A stretch of DNA of 64,000 nt from Protonemura montana (Eukaryota > Arthropoda > Insecta > Plecoptera > Nemouridae), in NCBI GenBank assembly GCA_947568835.1, contig OX387606.1, positions 21,801,225 through 21,865,224 on the forward strand. Reading direction: 5' to 3'. The translations under genes and the position numbers were made by a program. Below the pieces are notes generated by a model. The model was not told where the DNA came from, did no database searches, and was given only the letters and a program-made list of their open reading frames with translations. The first letter of the stretch is position 1. The number at the start of each line of letters is the position of its first letter. Positions 38,201 to 50,500 of the stretch are shown here, in pieces.

Positions 38201-38567
38201 TGGGATGTCACTGCTAGCAGAACTGATCTGAATTAAAATAAAAAACACTTAAATGAAAGCTTGGGGAATTGCAACACAAATGTGTTTTATGTGTAGGCAA
38301 TTAGCTCTTGAAAAACTAATTTCATTTCATTGGTGAAATGTGGGTAAACTTAAACCAATCAGATAATGAAAACAATCAATTGATAAGGAACCTGCGAATA
38401 AAATGATTAACTGTGTAAGAGGTAGCTTAAAAAACTTCAAAGTGGCATTGCCTTCCATCGTATTTTAGAGCTATCTCTACTTTTCTTTAAATCGTGTTGT
38501 GTCCCTGTCCTGCTTGCAACTTTAAGCTTAACAGTTACGCTGAAAGTTCGTGACGTTGCCTCTGCAG
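35233..38567. other. PIWI-RNF216 intergenic region
   Basis: Mostly AT-rich with no supported gene. The exception is 36940-37200, which is clearly GC-richer and may be the RNF216 promoter or first non-coding exon. The RNF216 start codon is preceded by an acceptor-like GCCTCTGCAG (ending at 38567), so an upstream exon is expected. Confidence 0.4.
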
Positions 38568-41500
38568 ATGGCAGCCGCTCAGGATGGCCAGGCCGAGTTG
38601 CTCGGAGACAGCGACGACAAAGCCGCCATTCTCATGCTGCTCGTGGAAATGTTTCCGAATCTCTCGTGGTCGCAGTTGCGCATGCATTGTGACCTCTTTC
38701 CCGCCAACGTTGACTTGGAATTCCTGGTCGACTCTCTGATTGACGTACAGCCCGACGGGGGGACGCCGCCGCCGGAGTGGCAACACGAAGACTTAATGTT
38801 GTTGGACGCCGAGATCAACGTGCCGCTTGACGAAGGACTGCCACCACCGGATCACCGCCATGAAGATATCGCCGGGGAGTTTGTTGAAACTACGATCGAC
38901 CCGAAAGTAGAGACACGAAACGATGTCCGGCCAAGAGCGATGTCGAAGAGGTGGACCGAGAGGCGACTGCCGTTACGGCCGCGGCTTCTGACCGCGTGTC
39001 GAACTCCACGCAGCCTTCGAAGTAGGCGTGCGGAGGAACAATACAAAGATCCCAAGGTTAGTGGCAGGAAACACTGGTCCTCATGAGGTCACTGAAGTTA
39101 ATAAAAAATGTGCCGGGTCAGGTATTGGATGGATGACCACCAAACAATTCAGGGTGCTGCAAACAGTTGAAACATTGTAGGTTTTTAGCCAAGAAAGGGA
39201 GTTCTCTGCATCGTGTGGCACCACATAGCTTTTACCGATGGCTGAGACAAAGCTTTGCTTCGATTCGAGTTAACGCTGGAACTTGTACACAATCCCTTTC
39301 AACCAAGCAACCATGCTGATGTGCAGCGTGTCAAAAAAAGATAATGTATAATAGTCATAACAATTGCAGGCACGTAGAATTTAAACAAAGTTTGTACAGC
39401 GGGTGTCTCTCATTGAAGACGATGCCTCCCCCGAAGCGATGTCTTCCAAAAGGCTGAGTGTGGCGCCGGCTAAGGAGCAAGCTTGTGGCAAGCCGGTCCC
39501 CACTCTTAAAGTCTGGCCAAATGTGATGGAAGTCCAGGCACGACCAGCGTGAAAATCTGTTTTACTCGATACAAGTTTAGTCCGGCCTGTTTGCTGATTA
39601 AAAAATCTTTACTTTGAGCACGAATCTCATTTGCAGGACTCCGATTCCGAGACGGAGCGTTCTGATTATTTGACGGTTTCAAGTGATTCTGAAGAGGATT
39701 TTGATGAAACCACTGAGGTTTTGGATGAGACCACTGAGGTTTTGGATGAAACCACTGAGGAAATTGATGACTCCGCCGAGGAATTTGAAGACACCATCGA
39801 GAATTTTGACGATTCTGTGACAGCAGAGTCTCCCATAGCTGTGGCGGTGCTGGAGGAGCGTCCTGTGCAAGATGTGGCCCCCGTGATCCGCCTGGCAGAG
39901 ATGTTCCCTGATTCGCCAGTGGAGGCGCTGGCCACGCTCTGTCATGACAACCCTGGACTGTCGCTGGCGCAACTGGTGGCCGAGTTCCTTATCAACCAGG
40001 AAGCTCAGGTATATTGTCCGAGTCTAGGCTTGCGGTGATCCGTTGCTAGGAGACTGGATTATGTGGTTGCACGCAATTCTCTCACATAGCAATATTGATC
40101 AATGTGAATATTTTTAGTTGCAATTAAAAATTTTCATCCTGGATGTCTTTTGGAAGAATGTGGTGTAGCATTAAGTCGATATTATGCATCGTAACTTGTA
40201 CAAGATTTTTTCTGAAAATGCTGCAAGTACGGTTGGGTCATTGAGAGCAAGTTTTGCTCTTTTGGGAATGCCTGGATAAGGTTTTTGGGGTTTTCAGGAG
40301 ACCTCAACTAAGAGTTCACAGTTGCGTCGAGCTTTACTCGCGTTATCATCTGAATTTTACTGGTTGGTTCTTGCCATGGCATTTGTTTCAACAGACACTT
40401 CCCGGAGTAGGATTCGGAATAGGAGTAGATTCGAAAGTAAAACGCACCAATCGTTACCTACTTGCCAAGTGCTCATGATGAAACAAAAATTGAAGGTTTT
40501 AAGACTTCCCAGGTCACAAGCAGTTGAATCCTGGCCAAGCTAAGACCAAACCAAAGCAAAGCTGTTAAATTATGGTCTGTGATTGGTTGGACATTAGCAC
40601 AGCAAACAAGAAGTTGGATTCTCCAAACATTGCTTGGAAATGTTCTGAAAAAATGTTGTGCCATTGTGTGTCAATATGATAACCAAGTTTTAAGATCCTT
40701 GTGTGGTATGCTTGTGCTTCTTGCTATGTCAATTGTGTGCAGTCGCATATGATAACCAAGTTTTAAGATCCTTGTGTGGTATGCTTGTGCTTCTTCCTAT
40801 GTCAATTGTGTGCTGTCCCATATGATAACCAGGTTTTAAGATCCTTGTGTGGTATGCTTGTGCTTATTGCTATGTCAATTGTGTGCAGTCCTATATGATA
40901 ACCAAGTTTTAAGATCCTTGTGTGCTATGCTTGAGCTTCTTGCTATGTCAATTGTGTGCAGTCCCATATGATAACCAAGTTTTAAAATCCTTGTGCGCTA
41001 TGCTTGTGCTTATTGCTATGTCAATTGTGTGCAGTCCCATATGATAACCAAGTTTTAAGATCCTTGTGTGCTATGCTTGTGCTTATTGCTATGTCAATTG
41101 TGTGCAGTCCCATATGATAACCAAGTTTTAAGATCCTTGTGTGATATGCTTGTGCTTATTGCTATGTCAATTGTGTGCAGTCCCATATGATAACCAAGTT
41201 TTGAGATCCTTGTGTGCTATGCTTGTGCTTATTGCTATGTTAATTGTGTTCAGTCCCATATCAAAACCAAGTTTTAAGATCCTTGTGTGCTACGCTTGTG
41301 CTTATTGCGATTGCAATTGTTGGTAGACCTCACGACTTCGGAGATCGCAAGAACGTCTTCACTTTAGGATGAACTCTTATTTAAATTGCAAACGCTTGCA
41401 ATGCGCAGGGTATTTTATTATTAACAACACTATAACCGTCTCAAAAATTGATGCCCAAACGCGGACTCGAACCCCGATCTCCACCTTTCGCGGGTGTTGC

Positions 41501-44500
41501 TCTGAACCATTGAGCTATCTGGACACTGGCTTTTTGAGATGATTTTAGTGTATTTGATGAGAATGACAGTTCCCCAAGGAGTAGAACTATGAGGCTGTGA
41601 ATACTCACACTCACTCACTCACACACACTCACACACATTCTAGTGACGCAATATCAGTTTGCAATATATCAGTTTGCAATATATCAGTTTGCAATTTAAA
41701 GAAGAGTTCATCCTAATACAGCAACGAATCCAACGTCAATTTGGAGTTCTTCAAGTTTGACATGTTGTGACGTGATATAGCGTCACTAGAATCAGAGTGA
41801 CTGTGAGTATTCACAGCCTCATGGTTCTACTCCTTGGAGAACTGTCATTCTCATCAAATACACTAAAATCGTCTCAAAAAGCTAGTGTCCAGATAGCTCA
41901 ATGGTTCAGAGCAACACCCGCGAAAGGTGGAGATCGGGGTTCGAGTCCGCGTTTGGGCATCAATTTTTGAGACGGTTATAGTGTTGTTAATAATAAAATA
42001 ACGTCTTCACTTTGTTTAGGAGGCGGCCAACCTTCCAGACTCCAGCTTAACGGATCTCGAAATCGAACCTGTCGAAGCAGATCTCGTCGACCATAACGCC
42101 GAGGACGAGATCGAGATTCCCGAAGAACCTGAGGACCTTGGCATGATTCAGAGGTGCTACCATTTGCACAGCGCAGAAGTTGGTTGATCTAAAGATGTGA
42201 CAGCTAGATTAAATTAATTTGTTGCTCTGTTTTGACTATGGGCCATGTGGGTCTGGACTAATGGCATCGGTGAATAAGTGTATGATTAAGAGGATGATGA
42301 TAAACCTCACCCACAGCCCAAATAAAGGTGGGTAAACCCAGTGACACCACCAGCTTAACGTCACTACCTGTCCAGTATTGGGTAATTGACCATCATACCC
42401 ATGACCAGCTCTGTTTGGGAAAGAGGTTTGAGGGATAAAAGTTAAGTAACATGACGATGGGTCATGTATTGGATGGGTGACCATCATACACATGACCAGT
42501 TCTGTTTGGGAGAGAGGTTGGAGGGAAGAAAGTTAAGCAACACTGCGCTGGGTCAGGTATTGGATAAACACGAGTCATGACCAGTTCTGTTGGGAGAGAG
42601 GCTGGAGGGATGAAAGTTTAGCAACACTGCGCTGAGTCAGGTATTGGATAGGTGACCATCGTAAACATGACCAGTTCTGTTCGGGAGAGAGGTTGTAGGG
42701 ATAAAAGTTAAGCAACACTGCGCTGAGTCAGGTATTGGATGGGTGACTGTCATACTCAGGACCAGTTTTGTTTGGGAGAGTGGTTAGAGGGATGAAAGTT
42801 AGTACAGCAACTTCACTCCTGCAGATACCAGATGCTGCTGACATTGTTCCCGTCGGCCGACCCTGATTTCCTCCGCCAGAGTGCGGCGACTTTGACCGAT
42901 GCCGCGGTGCCGGACTTTGTCGCCCGCACGATGGAGTCGGACGACTACCCAGGAGAAGATGTGTACCGAGCGAGGGAACGTCTGCGCCGACTTAAGGACA
43001 AGTACATCGACCGGTTCAACGCCGCTGCATTCCTTGCAGCATTCCCACAGCCAGCAGAACACTTCGCAACCGTAACCCATTCTTTCTCTTTCTGCAGAGC
43101 CTGGCATTATGACATTTTTAAAAAACCTTATAGATTAAATACTTACTTCTGGCAATGAACTGTAGTAGCCAGAAGTAAGTATTTAATTTATAAGGTTTTT
43201 TAAAAATGTCAAAAAAGTTTTTTTTTTAATAAAGGTTGTCATGAAAAAATATTTATAAAAGAAAACCGGTCTCAACTGATACCAACGGTGTTAACTAAAG
43301 AACTCAGATCTGCTATCTTAAGTTACCACGGGCATATCATGGCCTAGCATATGAGGTTCAATGGTAGATTCAACGTTTGGTAGCCATGGAGATGCTGAGA
43401 TCGCCTAACAGAGCTTCTCAATTCTGCTATCTTATGTTACCACGGGCATATCATGGCCTAGCATAGGAGGTTCAATGATAGATTCAATGCTTGGTAGCCA
43501 TGGAGATGCTGAGATTGCCTTACAATGCTTGTTAAATATGCGATCTTATGTTACCGCGGTTATAGATTAGTGCTGGGATTCTGACCAATGAGCTGGCCTG
43601 TTTATTGTTCTTGTTTTATGACAGCGGAAGGCAGTGGTTAGCGCAGGACGCACTGAGAATGCTCTAGCCTACCTTGCCTTGCGCTACACTGCGTCTTCCC
43701 CCGAAGACCTTGCAGCGCTTCTCGAACGTAACGAAGGCAACTTGAGTCGGGCCTGTGAAGAAGCCGGCGCCGGGAATGCGGCGGGCGAATGGATCGATGT
43801 TCTTGTGGACAACAACGAAGACATGCTGCAGGAGGTGAGCCTGCGATTGCCTTGGAATTAATGAGCCAGGTCAACTAGCTGATCTCGCTATCAGCGGGCT
43901 ACATTCCGGTTTCACTAGGTTTGGGCTTAACATTTGATTTTGTCATGCCTTATACTGCAACATCGAGGTTATTTAGTTTAAATCCAGGTTTAAGGTTAAA
44001 TTAATTTTTACTGATTTTTTTAAATATTTTGAACGGTGGGTCAGGTTCATCCGTCCAGGTTTAATTATTACACGGTGTTAAGAGCAGAGAGAAAATAGTA
44101 ACAAATAGTTACATTGTCTTTTAAAACTTTCAAAATGCCAGCTAAATGGGGAAAATCTTTTTTGGCCTAAAACCACCCTTTAACTCCGATTAAGCAATAT
44201 TTAAACGGCGTTGGTGAAATCGGTGCTCAGAGATCGAGCTTAAGCAAAATATTGACAGCTTAATGACCGCTCAAAAGTTAATTTTGTTTAATGCTACAGA
44301 ACAGTGCCTTCTAGTCCTACCACCACACTTAAATTAGGGCTTGGATTTTGGCTATAGAACGAATAGCACAAGGAAATCTTCCCCAAATTATAATTTCATA
44401 ATAGGGAAATCTCTTAAAATTTGAAACAAATTTTTTATTTTTTTTTGTGAGAAAATAATGAACACGTATTTTTTTATTTTCTTCTAAATCCAATTTTGAA

Positions 44501-47500
44501 TGAAATATACCTGTTAAAAATGTTTGCGTTTCAATCTCGTACGAAAACGAGGGTCGCCATTTTTATGACGTATTGTGAAATCTGACGTCAGTATGACGTC
44601 AAAAAACAGTAGCGAACGCACAGGTGACCCAAAATGACGTCAGAACAGAATTTCTGACGTCACAGCCCGTTTTCATCCCGCCACGAAAATTTTATATTTT
44701 AGCCATTCTTGAAACAAAAATAAATAGAAAAGTTACGATCGGATTTTAAAAAGAAAAAATACATCAGATTTTATTTTAAATGCGTATTTGAACACAATAA
44801 TAATAATTGAATAATAATATTAAGGAGATTTCCCTATTGAGAAAGTAGAAATGGAATAAAAACCAGGAAATGGGAACCATTCTGTCGTTTTGATTCTCAT
44901 AGTAAATGATCAAATAATAATATAAATGCAGGCTGCTACATGCAAGCCAGTGTATTGATAGACTTTTGACAAACTCGAGGCAAGAGAAGTCCTCGACTTG
45001 ACAATGTTCTCCGTTTCAGATTGCATTCATCGAGCACCGCAGGGAGGTGGAGTTGGTCCAACGACGCATGGCCGAGTCCAAGCAGGTGGCGGTGATCGCG
45101 GTGAGTTAAGCAACACTGCACTGGGTCAGGTATTGGATGGTTGACCACCGAATGGTTTGGCGTGTTTGAAACACCGGTTCTCGTGAGATCACCGAAGTTA
45201 AGCAACATTGCACTGGTCAGGTATTGGATGGGTGACCACCGAATAGTTTCTACATTTTGCAGGCTCAGTGCAAGAAGGAGACGCTGACCTGTGGTTGTTG
45301 CTATGGAGACATGTTCCTCCTCAGTGACATGGCTGCTTGCGTGGACGGCCATTTGTTCTGCAAGGGTTGTGTAGTTGTGTACGTATGAATTCTTACCTCC
45401 AAGCTTTAAGCGATGGTTCAAGTTACGTCAATTTCTTAAAAAATTGTTTTCTTCCTGTTCGATTGATTTATCTATTGAAAAATATTTGACGGCTTAAATT
45501 AAGTACAGTGGTATGGTACCTACATATTCAGTAATTTCTGATGCCTGCAGATTGAAATTTGATTGCTAGGCAAAAGCTACAAAGAGCAGTTGATTTTTTA
45601 ATTTAAAATTGTTATGTACTTTGTGGTTACTTGCGATAGGCTGAGTAGTTTTTTGTCACGAACAAAAGTGAGTAACCAATCGGGGAATTCCAAAAGACTG
45701 TGACTCGTCAAGCATGTTTTTCTTACAGTGCATGCCTTTTTCTTTTTTTCATTTGTTTCACGGACATGTTTTTTTTTTAATTACTTGAGTTAATATTTTC
45801 TGCTGTCATCTACGGCTCACTTGTCATTGGTTTTTTTTGGAAATCATCCATTTTCATATTCACCCGTTTTTCATTTTCTATTAAAATTAATAGAAAATAT
45901 AACCCTTTATTTAAGGCATAAGAAACTTTATTAAAATATCTGTCAAATCATTTGCCATCTTCACCTTCATGCTCTTTGTCAAAAACCGTCTTCTTCCGTA
46001 TGAAATATTTAATACCTTGTAAATTAATTACACAAAGCAAAGAATATGTCTTCAATTTTCAAAAACATATTTTTTTTTCTCTGTTATTAACAAAAGAAAA
46101 AAAAAATTTTGCAAAGAAAATGAGCAATGTTCAGTACGACTAGAAGGAATGTCTGTCTGGTTTTTCTGCAAATATCTCGTCTGTTTGTCTTCAGGTCAAG
46201 TGAGGTTTTGATTGGACAGGGGAAGTCCAGGTTCCCGTGCCTCGGGGACTGCGACAAAGAGTTCAGTATGCAAACTTTACAGGTACGTAGCTGCATTCAA
46301 CCGTCCAGTAACAGAGTCCCAGCGCTGATTTTAAACTTCCTGCCATTGGGTTTACAGGTTTAGTCAGTCACAGTGCTAATGTTCAACGTCCTGCCATTGG
46401 GTTTGCAGATTAAGTCAGAGCCACAGCGCTAATGTTAAACGTCCTGCCATTGGGTTCACAGGTTTAGTCAGAGTCACAGCGCTAATGTTAAATGTTCTGC
46501 CATTGGGTTCGCAGGTTTAGTCAGAGTCATAGCGCTAATGTTAAACGTCCTGTCATTGGGTTTACAGGTTTAGTCGGAGTCACAGCGCTAATGTTAAACG
46601 TCCTGCCATTGGGTTTACAGGTTTTGTCGGTCACAGCGCTAATGTTGAACTTCCTGCCATTGGGTTTACAGATTTAGTCAGAGTCACAGCGCTAATGTTA
46701 AACGTCCTGCCATTGGGTTCACAGGTTTAGTCAGTCACAGCGCTAATGTTAAACGTTCTACCATTGGGTTTACAGGTTTAGTCAGTCACAGCGCTAATGT
46801 TTAACTTCCTGCCATTGGGTTTAAAGGTTGAGTCAGAGTCACAGCGCTAATTTGTTAAACGTCCTGTCATTGGGTTCATTGGGTCATTGGGTGGCAAATA
46901 GTTTTTTTTCTTCAAAACAAGTGCTAAGTATGAATAAATAATTTTAAGTCGAAAACCATAACGGTTCCCTACATGCGAAAACTAATCTAAATTGCAATAC
47001 TTCTAATGCGCAGGGTATTAAAATTTTAGGGACACTAATAACCTCTCAAAAATTGATGCCCAAACGGGGACTCAAACCTCGATTTCCACCTATTGATGGT
47101 GTTGCTCAAACCAATTGAGCTACTTGAGACACAAAATTTTTGACAGGATTTTAGTGTAATGAAAAGGAATGAAGGTGAAGAAGAAGGAAGGTGAGAACGT
47201 CTGTGTTGCCGTGTTCCAGTCTGTGTTGGTTCGTTCCACATTCCTGCGCATGGTGCAACGTCGCCAGTACGAGGAGGTCTACGCGGCCGAGATCCCCGAC
47301 CTTGAGACGTGCCCGGCTTGCGACTTCAGCGTGGTTCCAAGCCCCGAAGACATTGTGTTCACCTGCCTCAATCCCGAGTGCCTTCTAGTCACGTGCAGGT
47401 TAGCAGCCCTTGGCTTCAGAGTTACTCTTACCATTCCTTTCACAGCTGATATAACCCTCAATGAAGTAACAGGCATAATGGGCAAAAATGAGTTGCTTTT

Positions 47501-50500
47501 ACTCGGCATTCACAAACACAGTTTTAAATATTATTTTTTCAAAACTAGTGCAGATAATGTAGACCGGAGTTTAACTCTCTGACTTATTTCCTATTATTTT
47601 CCACCTATTCTTGTGCTGATGTTCCGCTCAGCCAACGTCCAGAATTTATTTTTATATTGCAGTATATGTTTTGAAATGAGGGACCAAAGCTAGAATTAAA
47701 ACATCTGAGTTTATTTCTGCATTTCACAGCAAATTTGCTACTTAATAAACTTTGTAAACACTAATTTAAATTCAGGGTTTATGGTTTTTCTGGTGATTTC
47801 ACACGGGAGCTGAAACCAGCAAGCGAAGGATGGAAAGGAAGCTAGACTGAAAAAATGTGCAACTGAACGGGTATACGAACCCGAGACCTCCTAATTGCCG
47901 GTCGGGTGCTCTACTAACTGAGTTATCCAGGCACACATATGCTAGTAAAATGTGTGACCAAACAGGGATACGAACACAGGACATTCCGATTGCCGGCTGG
48001 GCTTAAAATAAGTGGGATCTGGATTGATGACCGCGCTATTTCCAACAGCGAATTCAAAATAAGTGTTTAGATTTTTTTAGCGCAAATTGTTACTTTTGCC
48101 GTGAAAAAATACCCAGATCCTGAACTGGAAATAACTTGTTTACTCCTTGGATTAATTTTTTGACTATAAATGGGTTATGAAAATGAGTTGTAATTTTGAA
48201 ATAACATGCATGAACGCCATCGTTGAACGAAGATGGTAATGATGACTCTTTGTGGCAAGTCTGATGTGAAAGTGAGGATGTTCTGTGTTCGCAGGAAATG
48301 TCGAGAGCCCAGTCACATTCCGCTGCGTTGTGACGAGTTGCCGGAGAAGGAAGAGCACACGAGAATTCGGAAGCAGCTCGAAGATCGAATGACGCAGGCG
48401 CTGATCAGGCAAGAAACGTCCTAGGAACTGTGCATTCATTACCGTAACAAATCCTACTTGATCCAGTAAAATCTACTGCTCCAATCAAGGTTAATCCCAG
48501 TAAACTTTGCGTAAAATGTTTAGCACTATTACGTTGCTCGGAATGGATCTAGTGAGATTTGCTTGCCGGCTCGGTAGATCCAGGAGGTTTTGAGACGCAA
48601 TCAAAAATTATTAATTATAAATGAAAATTATGCCGCTAGTAAAATAATGAAAAATAAATGGAATGACAGTTAAAGCATCCTGTCACACTGAAATAATTTC
48701 TTTTGCCTTTAACAACATTCTTGATTGCAATTTGCTACTTTCTAACTTATACCCCGTTCTAACTTTCTGCTGCACGTGTTTGAAGTGGAAGCAGGGAATG
48801 GTTCACATAGATTCTGTTTAACGAATATGTTGATTGGGAGAGTACGGAACTTACCGAGCGGGATTGGGACGCCGCGATAATGTAAATTGTTTGTTAACGT
48901 TTCGGCTGTTGTCTTCATCACTTGAGAGCAGAGACTGTTTGTTGTCCCTACCTGTTCCATACTGTGGGGTAGGGGTGAGACAGGGGTGGGGTGGAATGAA
49001 AATAGGTTGGGTGAGGGGGTAAAAAATGGTAAGGTAAGGTGGTGGTGGTAGGGGGCAACAATGTACTGTTCAAGATTCTGTGTTAATTTTGTGCTTAAAT
49101 AATCAACTTTTTATGGGAAAATAATGACTAAACAGATCAAATTTTGCTGAAAAACATGGGCTGACGTTTAAAAGCTAGAAATTAAGTGCTTTGCAGACGA
49201 AGGGTTCAAGAACACGGAGCTTTTTCGGTAAAAAATGAGCACTGTTGGTGTTAATTTTGTCAAGTGGAGTTTTTTTTTCAATGCCCTGTTCGAACAAAGT
49301 TCAGTCCTTTGTCTGCAATGCACTCGACTTGAACCAGTTTTTGTCTGGAAAAGTTGGTCTGAAATTTCTTCCCCTGAAAGTTTTAGAAGCATTCTGTGGG
49401 CTGAGACTTGGCTGACTTGGGTGTGTATGCCTCGTGCAGGGAATGCTGGAAATGCAAGAAGAAGTTTGTCAAGTCAGACGGCTGCAACAAGATGCAGTGC
49501 ACGTGTGGGGCGCTCATGTGCTACTTGTGCCGTCAGCCCGTCAAGGACTACTCGCACTTCAACGGCCCAGGGGGCGACGCCTTGCAGAAGTAAGTCACAA
49601 GTCGTGATGCTAGATCTCAATTAACCATGGAGAGACTTGCAAGGCACGGCCGATCTCTTGAAAGTCCATGATTTTGAGTTCTATTAGAGTTTGTGCTTTT
49701 TTAACTGTTGTCATTTGTAGTTTTCATAGTTTTCATTGTTTTCAAACTTTAATGGTCAAAATCGGTTGAAAACTTTCAAACTCAAAATTTTGCATTGTTG
49801 CCAACAATGGATTGCCTGATTTTAATTTTGATCAGCTGGCTGGATCCCAAGCTCTATCCAGGTTATATGAGATCAGCTGGCTGGATCCAAAGATCTTTCT
49901 AGGTTATTCGAGATCAGCTGGCTGTATCCTATGCAGATGCTCTATCCAGGTTATTTGAGATCAGCTGGCTGGATCCTATGCTCTATCCAGGTTATTTGAG
50001 ATAGCTGGCTGGATCTTATGCTCTATCCAGGTTATTTGAGATCAGCTGGCTGGATCCTATGCTCTATCCAGGTTATTTGAGATCAGCTGGCTGGATCCTA
50101 TGCTCTATCCAGGTTATTTGAGATCAGCTGGCTGGATCCTATGCTCTATCCAGGTTATTTGAGATCAGCTGGCTGGATCCTATGCTCTATCCAGGTTATT
50201 TGAGATCAGCTGGCTGAATCCTGTGCTATATCCAGGTTATTTGAGATCAGCTGGCTGGATCCTATGCTTTATCCAGGTTATTTGAGATCAGTTGGCTGGA
50301 TCCTATGCTCTATCCAGGTTATTTGAGATCAGCTGGCTGGATCCTATGCTCTATCCAGGTTATTTGAGATCAGCTGGCTGAATCCTGTGCTATATCCAGG
50401 TTATTTGAGATCAGCTGGCTGGATCCTATGCTTTATCCAGGTTATTTGAGATCAGTTGGCTGGATCCTATGCTCTATCCAGGTTATTTGAGATCAGCTGG

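Noticed and set aside
41886-41960. Functional tRNA gene (good box A and box B)
   Set aside because: It occurs in many diverged copies in both orientations, always with the same flanking arms, and lacks a clean acceptor stem. It is a SINE core.
42832-43158. RNF216 exon 5 extended into the hairpin
   Set aside because: The donor ACC|GTAACC at 43071 gives phase 0 to the next exon. The extension encodes AT-rich hairpin sequence unlike the family.
45176-45245. Functional 5S rRNA gene
   Set aside because: Only the internal promoter region is close to 5S. The 5' and 3' ends that form helix I are missing and the segment lies inside a short intron.
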